Positions 33,780 to 45,236 of a DNA stretch of 64,000 nt are shown here, one piece after another. The notes beneath the pieces are model-generated. The model was given only the letters and a program-made list of their open reading frames with translations. It did not search any database and was not told the origin of the DNA. The DNA lies in NCBI RefSeq assembly GCF_900403705.1, contig NZ_OUNR01000012.1, positions 124,001 through 188,000 on the forward strand, in the 5' to 3' direction. Both the position numbers and the translations under genes were made by a program. Each line of letters starts with the position of its first letter. Positions within the stretch are counted from its first letter, which is position 1. Source of the stretch: Nitrospira lenta. GTDB lineage: Bacteria; Nitrospirota; Nitrospiria; Nitrospirales; Nitrospiraceae.

Positions 33780-34190
33780 TCACCTCCCGAACGTGATGCC
33801 GGCCTTCTGCACTTCCTGATAGGGGAGCAGCCACACAAGCGATTCGTCGCTCAGATCGCCGACTTGAATGCGATTGCCCCAAGGATCGCGAAAGTCGCAG
33901 CGGAAACCCGGCTGCATCTTCAGCTTGTACTTCTTCGTCAGCTTCTGTCTCACTTCCTTGATCTGCTTGGCATCGCGGACCATCAGCCCAAAATGCTTCA
34001 CGCGATCCGGTTGCAGGTGCTCGACCTCAAAGATCGCCATGAACTGATGTTCGCCCAATTTGCACCAGGCCGCCCCTTCACCGCCCCGGAGCATCTTCAA
34101 GCCGAACACATCGGAATAGAATTTCACGGCCTTCTTGGCGTCGGTCACTTCGATGACAATGTGATTACAGCCGTAGACCTGCACCGCCAT
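33780..34190 (-). CDS. VOC family protein (second of a pair), altered metal site
   Basis: 136 residues from ATG 34190, preceded by GAGAGGTGCG. VOC fold elements NHIVIEVTDAKKAVKFYSDVFGL, GEHQFMAIFEV and KHFGLMVRDA are present, and the last strand reads DPWGNRIQVGDL, where the usual metal-ligand Glu is Gln. This may be a non-catalytic or altered-metal member. The next gene, 4 bp away, has a proper Glu. Together they may form a heteromer, which is inferred from adjacency only. Confidence 0.85.
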   Translation of the reverse strand: MAVQVYGCNHIVIEVTDAKKAVKFYSDVFGLKMLRGGEGAAWCKLGEHQFMAIFEVEHLQPDRVKHFGLMVRDAKQIKEVRQKLTKKYKLKMQPGFRCDFRDPWGNRIQVGDLSDESLVWLLPYQEVQKAGITFGR

Positions 34191-34283
34191 GACGCACCTC
34201 TCTTTTTCTTTCCTCTCACATGCCGCCGCTATCCGCCCCCGTCGGCCATTTGACCAACCGAGGAGCCGCAATCCGTCCGTGCA

Positions 34284-34835
34284 CTATTTAGCCCCGGTGA
34301 ATTTCGGCGCGGCGCCGATGCTGTCCAACCCCGCTTGCGCGCAAGCCGCGTCCAAATGTCCTCCCGGCGCGCCTCCGACGCCGATCCCGCCGACGACTTC
34401 ACCGCCGATGTCGATCGGCAAACCGCCGGCCAAAAACAGAATCCGGTCGTTCATATGCTGCAATCCCTGCAGCGCCGGGTTCTTGGCGATCAGCTCCGCG
34501 CCGTTCGCCGTCGGTCCGCGCATACTTGCCGCGGTGTAGGCCTTTTTTTCGCTGCTTTCGACGGTATGCGGTCCGGCTCCGTCTGCCCGCAGAAATGCCC
34601 TCAGTATGCCGGCCCGATCCACGACCGCGACGCTGACTCGATAGCCATCTTTCGCACACTGATCTACGGCAGCCTTCGCCGCCGTCGCGGCGAGCGGCAT
34701 TGGCAATACCGCTTCACGCGGCAACTCCTCCGCCGAGACAAGCACGGGAGACAATCCGAAGACGCAGGCCGCAAGCATGACCGGCTTCCAGACGGACGAC
34801 CACACACGGCGGCGACACTGGCTCTTGAATTTCAT
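34284..34835 (-). CDS. Secreted GlcG/HbpS-type (DUF336) heme-binding-like protein
   Basis: 183 residues with a long signal peptide (KPVMLAACVFGLSPVLVSAEE) starting at ATG 34835 (AGGAG upstream). The domain is a GlcG/HbpS-type fold with VSVAVVDRAGILRAFLRADG, SEKKAYTAASM and DRILFLAGGLPIDIGGEVVGGIGVGGAPGGHLD. HbpS-type proteins bind heme or sense redox; GlcG has unknown function. It is oriented with the DsbA, pirin and VOC genes. Whether it truly binds heme cannot be told, because no clear axial ligand is conserved here. Confidence 0.85.
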   Translation of the reverse strand: MKFKSQCRRRVWSSVWKPVMLAACVFGLSPVLVSAEELPREAVLPMPLAATAAKAAVDQCAKDGYRVSVAVVDRAGILRAFLRADGAGPHTVESSEKKAYTAASMRGPTANGAELIAKNPALQGLQHMNDRILFLAGGLPIDIGGEVVGGIGVGGAPGGHLDAACAQAGLDSIGAAPKFTGAK

Positions 34836-34942
34836 GGATTTCTCCTAGGTTGGACAATGCATGGACGTTCCATTCCCTACGCAGAGCCGGCGATCCTGCT
34901 CATCGGAACCTGGTTCATCGCGCCGGCTCCGCGGTTCGATCA

Positions 34943-35590
34943 CTACCGCGCCAAGAGGCTCTGAACCTGTTTGAGCGCTTCCACAAATCGATCTGAAGGC
35001 TGCGCGCCTGAGATCGCAGACGTTCCGTTCATAATGAAATAGGGGACGCCGCGGATTCCAAGCGTACGGCCGGTCGCTTCCTCGGCCTTCACCTCGGCGG
35101 CGCCTTCGTCGCTCTGAAGCATGCGTGCGACACTCTCCCGATCCAATCCGGCACGGCCGGCAAGATCAACCAGAACGGAGATCCCGCCGATATCAGCCCC
35201 CTCTTCAAAATAACCCCGGAACAGCGAGTCAACCACCGCGTCCTGACGTCCTTCCCGTTCGGCAAACCAGATCAGCCGATGCGCCAGGAAAGTCTTCGGG
35301 GTGCGCGCGATCTTGTCGAAGGCAAACGGAATTTGCTCCGCCGATCCGGCGGCCAGCACCTGTTCCTCCAGCCGCCGGAAAGCCTCGCGGCTTCCGAACT
35401 TCGCTTCGAGATACGCCGTCCGATCCATCCCATCCTCCGGCAGCGTAGGATTTAGCTGAAACGGGCGCCAGGTAATCCGCGTGTCTCCATCGAACTCCAT
35501 GAGCGCTCGCTCCAGCCGTCGCTTGCCCACATAGCACCATGGGCAAACGACGTCGGAATAGATCTCGATGCGAAGCGGCGCTGCCGTCAC
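34943..35590 (-). CDS. DsbA-family oxidoreductase (FrnE-like)
   Basis: 215 residues of a thioredoxin-like fold with a helical insertion, active-site CPWCYVGKRRLE. Unlike periplasmic DsbA there is no signal peptide, so it acts in the cytoplasm, like FrnE or 2-hydroxychromene-2-carboxylate isomerase-like proteins. The cis-Pro motif GVPYFIMNG is present. Substrate could be protein disulfides or an isomerised small molecule. Its ATG (35590) overlaps the pirin gene stop by 4 bases (ATGA), so the two genes are translationally coupled. Confidence 0.9.
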   Translation of the reverse strand: MTAAPLRIEIYSDVVCPWCYVGKRRLERALMEFDGDTRITWRPFQLNPTLPEDGMDRTAYLEAKFGSREAFRRLEEQVLAAGSAEQIPFAFDKIARTPKTFLAHRLIWFAEREGRQDAVVDSLFRGYFEEGADIGGISVLVDLAGRAGLDRESVARMLQSDEGAAEVKAEEATGRTLGIRGVPYFIMNGTSAISGAQPSDRFVEALKQVQSLLAR

Positions 35591-36486
35591 GACAGATGGC
35601 CCATCTTTCCGGCCTGATAATCCTGCGCCGCCTGCATCAACTCTTCGCGAGTATTCATGACAAACGGACCATAGCGGGCGATCGGTTCTTCGATCGGCTC
35701 TCCGCTAAGCACGAGCAGCGTCGCATCCTCCTTGGCCTCAAGTGTCACGCGTTCGCCGTCCTGCTCGAACAAGGCCAAGTCAGCCTCATTGGCCTCCTGC
35801 GATCCGTTGACGGCCACCCGTCCCCGGAGCACGAGCACCGACGTATTAAATCCCGCCGGCAGCGTCAACTCAACCCGGTGTCCCGCCGTCAGACGAAGAT
35901 CGTACAGGTGAACCGGGCTGAAGGTCGTCGCCGGCCCGGCGACGCCCTGAAACTCGCCCGCGATGACGCGAACCCGTCCGGCGCCGTCGGGAAGCTCCAC
36001 CGTCGGAATGTCCTGACTCACCAGCGTCTGATACCGCGGCGGGGACATTTTGAACGCCCGCGGAAGATTCACCCAGAGCTGCACACCTTCCAAGGTGCCT
36101 CCCTGCTCGGCAAACTCTTCATCGTGCAATTCTTCATGCACGATGCCGGACGCCGCCGTCATCCACTGCACATCGCCGGGGCCGATCACGCCGCCGCTGC
36201 CGGTCGAGTCGCGATGCGCCACCTTGCCTTGATACATGATCGTCACCGTTTCAAACCCTCGATGCGGATGCTCGCCCACACCGAGCCGCCGGTAGGTCGG
36301 CGGGAAATACTTCGGCCCCATATAGTCCAGCAGCAAGAACGGAGAAAATTGCTCATCGCTGCCGTTAGCGCCGGGAATCATATTGCGAACCGGAAACCCG
36401 TCACCGACCATATGATGAGATCCTGCCCGATACACTCCGACCAGTTTCTTGGCCGCTGCGACGACACTTGTAGATTGCTGCTTCAT
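35587..36486 (-). CDS. Pirin family protein
   Basis: 299 residues forming a bicupin. The first cupin holds the iron site: GEHPHRGFETVTIMYQG (two His), AHRDSTGSGGVIGPGDVQWM and GIVHEELHDEEF (His and Glu). The second cupin has VELTLPAGFNTSVLVLRGRV. Some pirins are quercetin 2,3-dioxygenases, others regulators; role unresolved. It is coupled to the DsbA-like gene downstream. ATG 36486 has an AAAGGAGCG upstream. Confidence 0.92.
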   Translation of the reverse strand: MKQQSTSVVAAAKKLVGVYRAGSHHMVGDGFPVRNMIPGANGSDEQFSPFLLLDYMGPKYFPPTYRRLGVGEHPHRGFETVTIMYQGKVAHRDSTGSGGVIGPGDVQWMTAASGIVHEELHDEEFAEQGGTLEGVQLWVNLPRAFKMSPPRYQTLVSQDIPTVELPDGAGRVRVIAGEFQGVAGPATTFSPVHLYDLRLTAGHRVELTLPAGFNTSVLVLRGRVAVNGSQEANEADLALFEQDGERVTLEAKEDATLLVLSGEPIEEPIARYGPFVMNTREELMQAAQDYQAGKMGHLS

Positions 36487-36533
36487 CGTTGCGCTCCTTT
36501 CATTTCATTACTGATCGACTCCGACCGGTTTGC

Positions 36534-36995
36534 TCACAACCGCCGTTCTTCCAAATCGTACACATCAAACCACACGTACACCGGGCGATGCGCGGGCACG
36601 ACCTTAGGAATATAGTCTTCGAGATAGCGCTGCGCCTCCAGACTCATGTCGCTCAGCCGCATATCGCGCAACTTGTTATTCCATTTCAGCACGTCATTCG
36701 CATCCTTGACCTTCGATGCCCCCTCGATCCATTCGGCGATCTGCTCGTCCGTGGCTCCTGTTGCGACCACATCCTTCAATTGCTCGGGCGTAATCCCCGT
36801 AAAGGAAAACCATTGGCCGGCCAGCGAGCATGGCCAATAGTTGTATTCCCCGTTGATTCCGAGCAAGAAGGCCCGGCATTTATCCACGCAGCGGGCGGCA
36901 ATCACATAGCCGCCCAGTTTTTCACGAGGACTACGGGGATAGCTTTTCCGAAGATCCGAGGCCAAGGTTCCGACTTTGTCCAAATTCATTTTCAT
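36534..36995 (-). CDS. DUF5069-like small protein
   Basis: 153 residues. Sequence blocks LRKSYPRSPREKLGGYVIAAR (seen at 15-35), GEYNYWPCSLAGQWFSFTG and WNNKLRDMRLSDM are typical of the DUF5069 family found in several bacteria. No catalytic residues or cofactor site are known. It lacks a signal peptide and membrane segments. ATG at 36995 has GAGGGAAACC upstream; ATG at 36989 is alternative. Single gene with a neighbouring pirin gene on the same strand. Confidence 0.7.
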   Translation of the reverse strand: MKMNLDKVGTLASDLRKSYPRSPREKLGGYVIAARCVDKCRAFLLGINGEYNYWPCSLAGQWFSFTGITPEQLKDVVATGATDEQIAEWIEGASKVKDANDVLKWNNKLRDMRLSDMSLEAQRYLEDYIPKVVPAHRPVYVWFDVYDLEERRL

Positions 36996-37109
36996 GACGG
37001 TTTCCCTCGCTTTCTTGAAAGGTCTTCACGGCCGCCTTACTCGCCCCGACCGTCAAGGCGCTTCAGCCGGAGGGCCATCGCGGCAATAGAATTCACCTAG
37101 CCCCTTTCC

Positions 37110-37751
37110 TTATACCATTCGCCGCAGTGCGTCTGTAAGTGTCACTATGCCACGTATACTTTGCTCAGGGCGTTCGTACCCTATCGTACCTGTGGCGAAT
37201 CCCGTATACATCTCTTTAAATAAGGTGGCCGCTTCCTGAGAAAAGCCGAACGACATGAAGGTCGGCAGCAGACCTTGGATTTTCGCCATGCCGATTCCCG
37301 GCGCCCAGTTCTCCATGAACGAGCAGGGCCGCAGGATGGTGAGGTGATTCGCAACCGCCCCCAACACCTGCTCTCCGTAATGAACGGCCCGGATCGGCCC
37401 CGTGCCATCCGCAAGATGGCCGCCGACCGACGACAGAAACACGACATGCGGAATGCCGCTGGCCTTCACCGCTTGCGCGGCCTGATCCATGCGTTGCCGT
37501 TGCTCGGCGAGCCAGGCCGCCGCCCCATAATTCGGCGGGACCAGCAGATAGACGCCGGTGGCGCCCATCAGGGCCTTAGTCATCGCGGGGACATCTTCCA
37601 GCGACGCCACCGCCACCTCCGCACCCTTCGCCTTCCATGCGGCACCCTTGTCAGCCGATCGCACGACAACACGCACCGGCTGCTTGCGGTGAAGCAAGGT
37701 ATCCGCCACCGTCGATCCGGTATTCCCTGTCGCCCCTAAGACTACAAACAT
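37110..37751 (-). CDS. NmrA-like NAD(P)-binding protein, shorter than usual
   Basis: 213 residues. The Rossmann start FVVLGATGNTGSTVADTLL and VRVVVRSADKG, plus VFLSSVGGHLADG, resemble NmrA/HscARG-type atypical SDRs that sense NAD(P)H ratios or act as quinone reductases. Typical members have about 280-300 residues; here the C-terminus is short (TDALRRMV), so part of the substrate domain may be missing, whether natural or truncated. It is oriented in the same direction as the DoxX gene downstream in coordinates. Confidence 0.82.
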   Translation of the reverse strand: MFVVLGATGNTGSTVADTLLHRKQPVRVVVRSADKGAAWKAKGAEVAVASLEDVPAMTKALMGATGVYLLVPPNYGAAAWLAEQRQRMDQAAQAVKASGIPHVVFLSSVGGHLADGTGPIRAVHYGEQVLGAVANHLTILRPCSFMENWAPGIGMAKIQGLLPTFMSFGFSQEAATLFKEMYTGFATGTIGYERPEQSIRGIVTLTDALRRMV

Positions 37752-37767
37752 GTCATCCCCCTTCGAA

Positions 37768-38217
37768 TTAGCGGTTGATCCGTTCTGCGATCAGGCGGTC
37801 GGCCGACCACTTGCCGCCTCCTGTGGCCAGCAGCGCCGCCGCAATTCCAATCACCAACAGATGATACTCATACCCCTCGCCCTGTTGCTGCCCGAACCAG
37901 TTCATGAAAAACCCGTGGGGAAGATGGGCCATCGTGATGGCCCCGAGCATGATCACAATAAGAGACCCGGCGCTGAACCTCGTCAGAAATCCGCTCAACA
38001 ATCCAAGACTGCCGAAAAACTCTCCGACGATGACCAGGAAGGCGATGATCCACGGCAACCCCAGTTTCTGGGTGAAGAACCCCATGGTGCCGTCAAATCC
38101 GAATCCACCATACCAGCCGAGCAACTTCTGCGCTCCGTGCGGGAACATCACCAACCCCAGCGTGAGCCGCAAGATTATTCCTGTCCATCCGTCATCCGTT
38201 TGAAAGAAGGCTTTCAT
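37768..38217 (-). CDS. DoxX-family membrane protein
   Basis: 149 residues from ATG 38217; an in-frame codon at 38265 is less likely. Four hydrophobic helices with the family signature LRLTLGLVMFPHGAQKLLGWYGG, then GLPWIIAFLVIVGEFFGSLGLLSG and VIMLGAITMAHLP. DoxX-family proteins have quinone-linked or unknown redox roles in the membrane. It ends in a short charged tail (RLIAERINR). It precedes (in transcription) the NmrA-like gene by 16 bp, a likely operon. Confidence 0.86.
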   Translation of the reverse strand: MKAFFQTDDGWTGIILRLTLGLVMFPHGAQKLLGWYGGFGFDGTMGFFTQKLGLPWIIAFLVIVGEFFGSLGLLSGFLTRFSAGSLIVIMLGAITMAHLPHGFFMNWFGQQQGEGYEYHLLVIGIAAALLATGGGKWSADRLIAERINR

Positions 38218-38422
38218 GAAGCACCCCCATAGTGAATCAGCTGACCCATCAGGCACCCCAGACATATAGTTCTAACTAGTACTAAAGTCAAGTCGTAAAA
38301 TATTCGCACCCATTGCCCGGAAATAGTCCGAGCTGAATCATCAACTGATAAGCGAAGGCCTCTGTGAGTGAAGAAGAAGAAATGTCGTGCGATCGGAAGA
38401 GTATGCGATACGACTGGCGGTT

Positions 38423-38896
38423 CTATTTTCTGTCTTTGATGGCCCGTTCGACCTCGCGTCCGGCTTCGCGATTCTTGATGGTTTCCCGCCGGTCGTAGAG
38501 TTTCTTCCCCTTCGCCAGCCCGAGCTCGACCTTCGCACGACCCTGCTCATTGAAGTACAGGCGGAGGGGAATGAGCGTCAGACCCTTCTGTTGCGTCTTG
38601 CCAAGCAGCTTGTTGATCTCTTTCTTGTGCAGGAGCAGCTTCCGCACCCGCAGCGGATCGTGATTCATCATGTTGCCGTGGCTATAGGGGCTGATGTGGC
38701 AATGGTGGAGAAACACCTCCCCCTCGCGCACCGACGCATAGCTGTCCAACAGATTCACGCGGCCGTCCCGGAGAGATTTGACCTCGGTGCCCAACAACGC
38801 AATCCCAGCCTCGAACTTCTCTTCGATGAAGTAATCGTGGTAGGCCTTCCGGTTCGTGACGACGACTTTGTATTGATCCTCTTTCTCTTTTGACAT
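38423..38896 (-). CDS. smpB: SmpB, SsrA-binding protein
   Basis: 157 residues, full family length. SmpB delivers tmRNA to stalled ribosomes and its basic C-tail enters the mRNA channel. Signatures: YFIEEKFEAGIALLGTEVKSLRDGRVNL, YASVREGEVFLHHCHISPY and RVRKLLLHKKEI, then TLIPLRLYFNEQGRAKVELGLAKGKKLYDRR. The tail EVERAIKDRK is as expected. The tmRNA gene is 26 kb away. It diverges from the dciA-like gene. Confidence 0.97.
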   Translation of the reverse strand: MSKEKEDQYKVVVTNRKAYHDYFIEEKFEAGIALLGTEVKSLRDGRVNLLDSYASVREGEVFLHHCHISPYSHGNMMNHDPLRVRKLLLHKKEINKLLGKTQQKGLTLIPLRLYFNEQGRAKVELGLAKGKKLYDRRETIKNREAGREVERAIKDRK

Positions 38897-38954
38897 ATCG
38901 CTCGTATAGGGCCGGCGCCTTGACCCGTTTCATGCTCCAAGCCTAAGATGGCCG

Positions 38955-39461
38955 ATGGTTAGCTCCGGCCCTCTCGTCTCGTTCGGTACAATCCTCTCCA
39001 GCGTGGCCAAACAACTGGGTTTGGAAACCAGGCTCGTCGAGGTGCGTATCCAGCAACAGTGGCCCGCCCTTGTCGGAGAGCCGATCGGCTCGCATACCTG
39101 GCCCGTCCAGATCCGCTTTCACAAACTGTATCTGCTCGTCGAAAACTCCGTGTGGCTCCAGCAGCTGACGTTTCTCAAACCGGCGCTCCTGGCCAAACTG
39201 AATGCCGAGGCCGGATCGGAACTGCTGACAGACATCGTCCTACGCGTAGGCGAGATCCCATCACGGGAAACCGAGCCTGCTCCAGTGCCCCCCGCGCCTC
39301 AGAAAGCCCCGGCCTCCGACAAAGAGCTGGCCGAGTTCACCGCTCACGCCTCCGCAATTCAGGACCCCGGTATCCGTCAGCGCTTTAGAGAGGTGATATC
39401 GAATTATCCTTCTCTGGCGACTCTGCCTCCACCGGAAGAGGATCCGTCACGCGTCCCTTGA
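38955..39461 (+). CDS. dciA: DUF721/DciA-like protein (putative replicative helicase loader)
   Basis: 168 residues. The N-terminal DUF721 domain (about 10-95) has LGLETRLVEVRIQQQWPALVG, HTWPVQIRFHKLYLLVENSVWLQQL and LLTDIVLRVGEI. DciA proteins load the DnaB helicase in bacteria that lack DnaC/DnaI; this fits the adjacent dnaA-dnaN-gyrase cluster. The C-terminal part is Pro/Ala-rich with a helix and ends in PPPEEDPSRVP. No clear ribosome site precedes ATG 38955. Its 3' end overlaps the convergent 207-residue protein gene by 77 bp. Confidence 0.82.
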   Translation: MVSSGPLVSFGTILSSVAKQLGLETRLVEVRIQQQWPALVGEPIGSHTWPVQIRFHKLYLLVENSVWLQQLTFLKPALLAKLNAEAGSELLTDIVLRVGEIPSRETEPAPVPPAPQKAPASDKELAEFTAHASAIQDPGIRQRFREVISNYPSLATLPPPEEDPSRVP

Positions 39462-40008
39462 ACAGCACGCGCGTCGCGGCCGAAAGCTCACCTGTCTTGG
39501 GAAGGGGGCCGATCCCGCCTTCCTCTTCTTGATCCTGCAACAGGTAATATCCCCGAACGGACTTATCAAACTCGTTGGCGACCGTCGCATCTTTGGCTAC
39601 ATATTTCGCCAGCATCTCGGGATCGGTCCATCCGTCATCATCGAACACATAAATGAGCATGCGACGATACCGGCTGCCGGCATCGTCCGGCGTGGTGGGC
39701 CGAATCTTCATGGGGCCGAAATCGTGCGTCTGGTGCCCCACCTTTCGAAACCGGTTCAGCAAGGTCTCGATCTGATGATCCGTCGTTCCAGGAGGCACAT
39801 GCGTCGCGACAAGCTGGCCGTTCTGCGACCCAACGCTATAGGGAGGAATCGACCGGTCGGGGCGGCTGAGATACATGCCGCCCCAGATGAGCGCAAACGA
39901 TCCGACAAAGACCGTGAGCGCCAGCTTGACGACCGTATCCAACGGCTTCTTGGCCTTGGGACCGGCAGGGGACGTTGAGGAAGATACCTGCTCGTGCATG
40001 AACGTCAT
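39385..40008 (-). CDS. Single-pass membrane-anchored protein of unknown function
   Basis: 207 residues. N-terminal low-complexity segment (about 1-25, Ser/Pro/Lys), one transmembrane helix (about 28-46, LALTVFVGSFALIWGGMYL), then a globular domain with FDDDGWTDPEMLAKYVAKDA. A Pro/acidic tail ends the protein. No family recognised. ATG at 39999 (residue 4) is an alternative start. It lies downstream of gyrA on the same strand with only 24 bp between, so it may be co-transcribed with gyrA, and its end overlaps dciA-like on the opposite strand. Confidence 0.65.
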   Translation of the reverse strand: MTFMHEQVSSSTSPAGPKAKKPLDTVVKLALTVFVGSFALIWGGMYLSRPDRSIPPYSVGSQNGQLVATHVPPGTTDHQIETLLNRFRKVGHQTHDFGPMKIRPTTPDDAGSRYRRMLIYVFDDDGWTDPEMLAKYVAKDATVANEFDKSVRGYYLLQDQEEEGGIGPLPKTGELSAATRVLFKGRVTDPLPVEAESPEKDNSISPL

Positions 40009-40032
40009 GTGCGGCGAGACAGGCCCGCCGGA

Positions 40033-42501
40033 CTAGGCCTCCGGCTGATCCTCGGGGATCGCCTCTACTACTTCCGCCAACCGGGCCACCCCTATGACGC
40101 GATCATCGTCGCCGTCCAGGTCGAGCACCCGCACGCCCTGAGTATTCCGGCCGACTTCACGAATGTCGTCGACTTTGCAGCGCAGCAACTTGCCCTTCGC
40201 TGCCATCAACATAATTTCGTCGCCGTCGCGCACTTGCAGGAAGCCGACCGCCAAGCCGTTCCGCTCCGTGGTCTTGACGCTGATGATGCCTTTTCCGCCG
40301 CGGCCCTGGACCCGGTAATCGTTCACCGGCGTCCGCTTCCCATACCCGCCTTCGGTGACGGTCAAAATCGCCGTCGTCGAATCGGGGGTAATCGTTTCCA
40401 TGCCGATGACTTCGTCGCCGGCTTCGAGGGTAATGCCTTTCACACCATGCGCAGTGCGGCCCATCGACCGGACATCTTCCTCTTTGAAGCGGATCGTGAT
40501 GCCCTGTTTCGTACCCAGCAGCATTTCCCGGGACCCGTCCGTCACATGCACGGCGATGAGCTTATCGCCCTGATCCAGCGACAGCGCAATAATCCCGCCC
40601 TGGCGGGGATTGCTGTAGGCCGACAATTCCGTCTTCTTGATCACGCCCTGCTTCGTCGCCATGACGACAAAGCGATCGTCGCGATACTCCTTCACGGGCA
40701 TCGTGGCCGTCACTTTTTCATCTTTCGACAAGGCCAACAGATTCACCAGGGCCTTGCCCTTGGCGCCGCGGCTGGCTTCGGGAATTTCATGCACCTTGAG
40801 CCAGAAGACTTTTCCGGCATCGGTGAAGAAGAGCAGGGAGTCGTGCGTCGACGCCGTGAACAGCGTCTCGACGAAATCTTCGTCTTTGATCCCCATCCCG
40901 ATCTTGCCTTTTCCGCCCCGGCGCTGGGCGCGGTAGAGCGAGACGGCATTCCGCTTGATATAGCCGGTGTGGGAAATCGTCACCACCACTTCTTCTTCGG
41001 CGATTAGATCTTCGAGGCTGATCTCCGCTTCCTCTTTGACAATCTGGGTCCGCCGCTCATCTTTATAGGCCGCGCGGACTTCCGCGAGCTCGTCCTGAAT
41101 GATCTGCCGCACCAGGGCCGGGCTCGCCAAGATGGACTTCAGATACTCGATCTGCTTCAGCACCTCTTTGTATTCTTCGATCAGCTTCTGGCGCTCCAGC
41201 TGCGTGAGGCGCTGCAGACGCATCTCCAAAATGGCGGAAGCCTGGATTTCGCTTAATCCAAATTGGCTCATCAATCCCGCGCGGGCTTCATCAGGCGACT
41301 GCGCCCGGCGAATAAGCGCAATCACCGCATCCAGGTTATCGAGGGCGATCTTCAGCCCTTCGAGGATATGCGCGCGCTCCTCGGCCTTCCGGAGTTCAAA
41401 CGCGGTACGGCGCACGATCACTTCGCGCCGGTGATCGAGGAAGTGCGACAGAATCTGCTTGAGGTTCAGGACCTCCGGACGATTGTTGACCAGCGCAAGC
41501 ATGATCACGCCGAAGGTCGTTTCCAGCTGCGTGTGCTTGAACAAATTGTTCAGGACGATCAGCGGGATTTCGCCCCGCTTGAGTTCGATGACGACACGGA
41601 CCCCTTCACGATCCGACGATTCATCCCGCAGGTCGGCAATACCCTTGATCCGTTCATCCTGCACCAGCTCAGCAATCTTCTCGATGAGCTTGGCCTTATT
41701 GACCTGGTACGGCACCTCCGTGACGATCAACCGCTCGCGGTCAGTCCGCTCATCCGACTCCACATTGACCTTGGCGCGTACCTTCAGCAGCCCGCGGCCG
41801 GTCTCGTAGGCGTCCTTGATGCCGCTCATTCCGTAGATAAATCCCGCCGTGGGGAAATCGGGGCCGGGAATCTTTTTCATCAATTGAGCGATAGTCACAT
41901 CGGGGTTCTCGATCAGGAGCAACAGCCCGTCGATGACTTCGCCCAGATTATGCGTGGGAATATTGGTCGCGTAGCCGACCGCAATACCGCCGGCCCCGTT
42001 GATCAGCAGATTCGGAACTCGCGTAGGCAGCACCAGCGGTTCTTGCAGGGATTCGTCGTAGTTGGGACCGAAATCGACGGTTTCTTTGTCAATATCGGCA
42101 AGGAGCTCTTCGGCCAGCTTTGTCATGCGCGCTTCGGTGTATCGCATGGCGGCGGCGGAATCGCCGTCCATCGACCCGTAGTTCCCCTGGCCGTCGACCA
42201 GCGGATAACGCATGTTGAAGTCCTGCGCCATGCGCACCAGGGTGTCGTAGATCGCCGAGTCACCATGGGGATGGTAGTTACCCATGATTTCGCCGACGAT
42301 CTTGGCCGACTTGCGATAGGCGCGATTATGGGCCAGGCCCATTTCGTTCATGCCGAAAAGAATGCGGCGATGGACCGGCTTGAGCCCGTCGCGCACGTCC
42401 GGAAGCGCGCGGCCTACGATCACGCTCATGGCGTAATCCAGGTACGACGACTTCATTTCATCTTCAATTGCGATATAGCCTAAGCGTTCATCTGGGGGCA
42501 T
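40033..42501 (-). CDS. gyrA: DNA gyrase subunit A
   Basis: 822 residues, complete. The active-site Tyr is Y121 in AAAMRYTEARM, and the quinolone-resistance region is YHPHGDSAIYDTL with S82 and D86 unaltered, so it looks quinolone-sensitive. The coiled-coil domain follows, then the C-terminal beta-pinwheel with the gyrase-specific GyrA box QRRGGKG. This box distinguishes it from ParC. It cuts and religates DNA together with GyrB to introduce negative supercoils. The gene is 114 bp downstream of gyrB, separated by a truncated palindromic repeat. Confidence 0.97.
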   Translation of the reverse strand: MPPDERLGYIAIEDEMKSSYLDYAMSVIVGRALPDVRDGLKPVHRRILFGMNEMGLAHNRAYRKSAKIVGEIMGNYHPHGDSAIYDTLVRMAQDFNMRYPLVDGQGNYGSMDGDSAAAMRYTEARMTKLAEELLADIDKETVDFGPNYDESLQEPLVLPTRVPNLLINGAGGIAVGYATNIPTHNLGEVIDGLLLLIENPDVTIAQLMKKIPGPDFPTAGFIYGMSGIKDAYETGRGLLKVRAKVNVESDERTDRERLIVTEVPYQVNKAKLIEKIAELVQDERIKGIADLRDESSDREGVRVVIELKRGEIPLIVLNNLFKHTQLETTFGVIMLALVNNRPEVLNLKQILSHFLDHRREVIVRRTAFELRKAEERAHILEGLKIALDNLDAVIALIRRAQSPDEARAGLMSQFGLSEIQASAILEMRLQRLTQLERQKLIEEYKEVLKQIEYLKSILASPALVRQIIQDELAEVRAAYKDERRTQIVKEEAEISLEDLIAEEEVVVTISHTGYIKRNAVSLYRAQRRGGKGKIGMGIKDEDFVETLFTASTHDSLLFFTDAGKVFWLKVHEIPEASRGAKGKALVNLLALSKDEKVTATMPVKEYRDDRFVVMATKQGVIKKTELSAYSNPRQGGIIALSLDQGDKLIAVHVTDGSREMLLGTKQGITIRFKEEDVRSMGRTAHGVKGITLEAGDEVIGMETITPDSTTAILTVTEGGYGKRTPVNDYRVQGRGGKGIISVKTTERNGLAVGFLQVRDGDEIMLMAAKGKLLRCKVDDIREVGRNTQGVRVLDLDGDDDRVIGVARLAEVVEAIPEDQPEA

Positions 42502-42514
42502 CTAGTTCTCCACG

Positions 42515-42570
42515 GAGGCTGAAAAAGGTCACCAACGTCGTTCTCGTCTGCGGCCTTGCGGGATGACCGT
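42515..42570. repeat. Partial copy of dispersed palindromic repeat (gyrB-gyrA gap)
   Basis: The sequence GGCTGAAAAAGGTCACCAAC, then GTCGTTCTCG and TGCGGCCTTGCGGGATGACC, keeps the outer parts of the repeat but lacks the central CGTA...TACG stem. Compare the full copies at 45112-45236 and 55367-55489. An internal deletion derivative is inferred. Confidence 0.7.
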
Positions 42571-42615
42571 TGTGGCATCCTATCAAGACCGGACACGACT
42601 GATAGCGCTCTATCG

Positions 42616-45236
<2,621 letters not shown>

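Noticed and set aside
41263-42483. Plus-strand 406-codon frame antisense to gyrA
   Set aside because: Same reason: shadow of gyrA coding, with composition typical of antisense frames.
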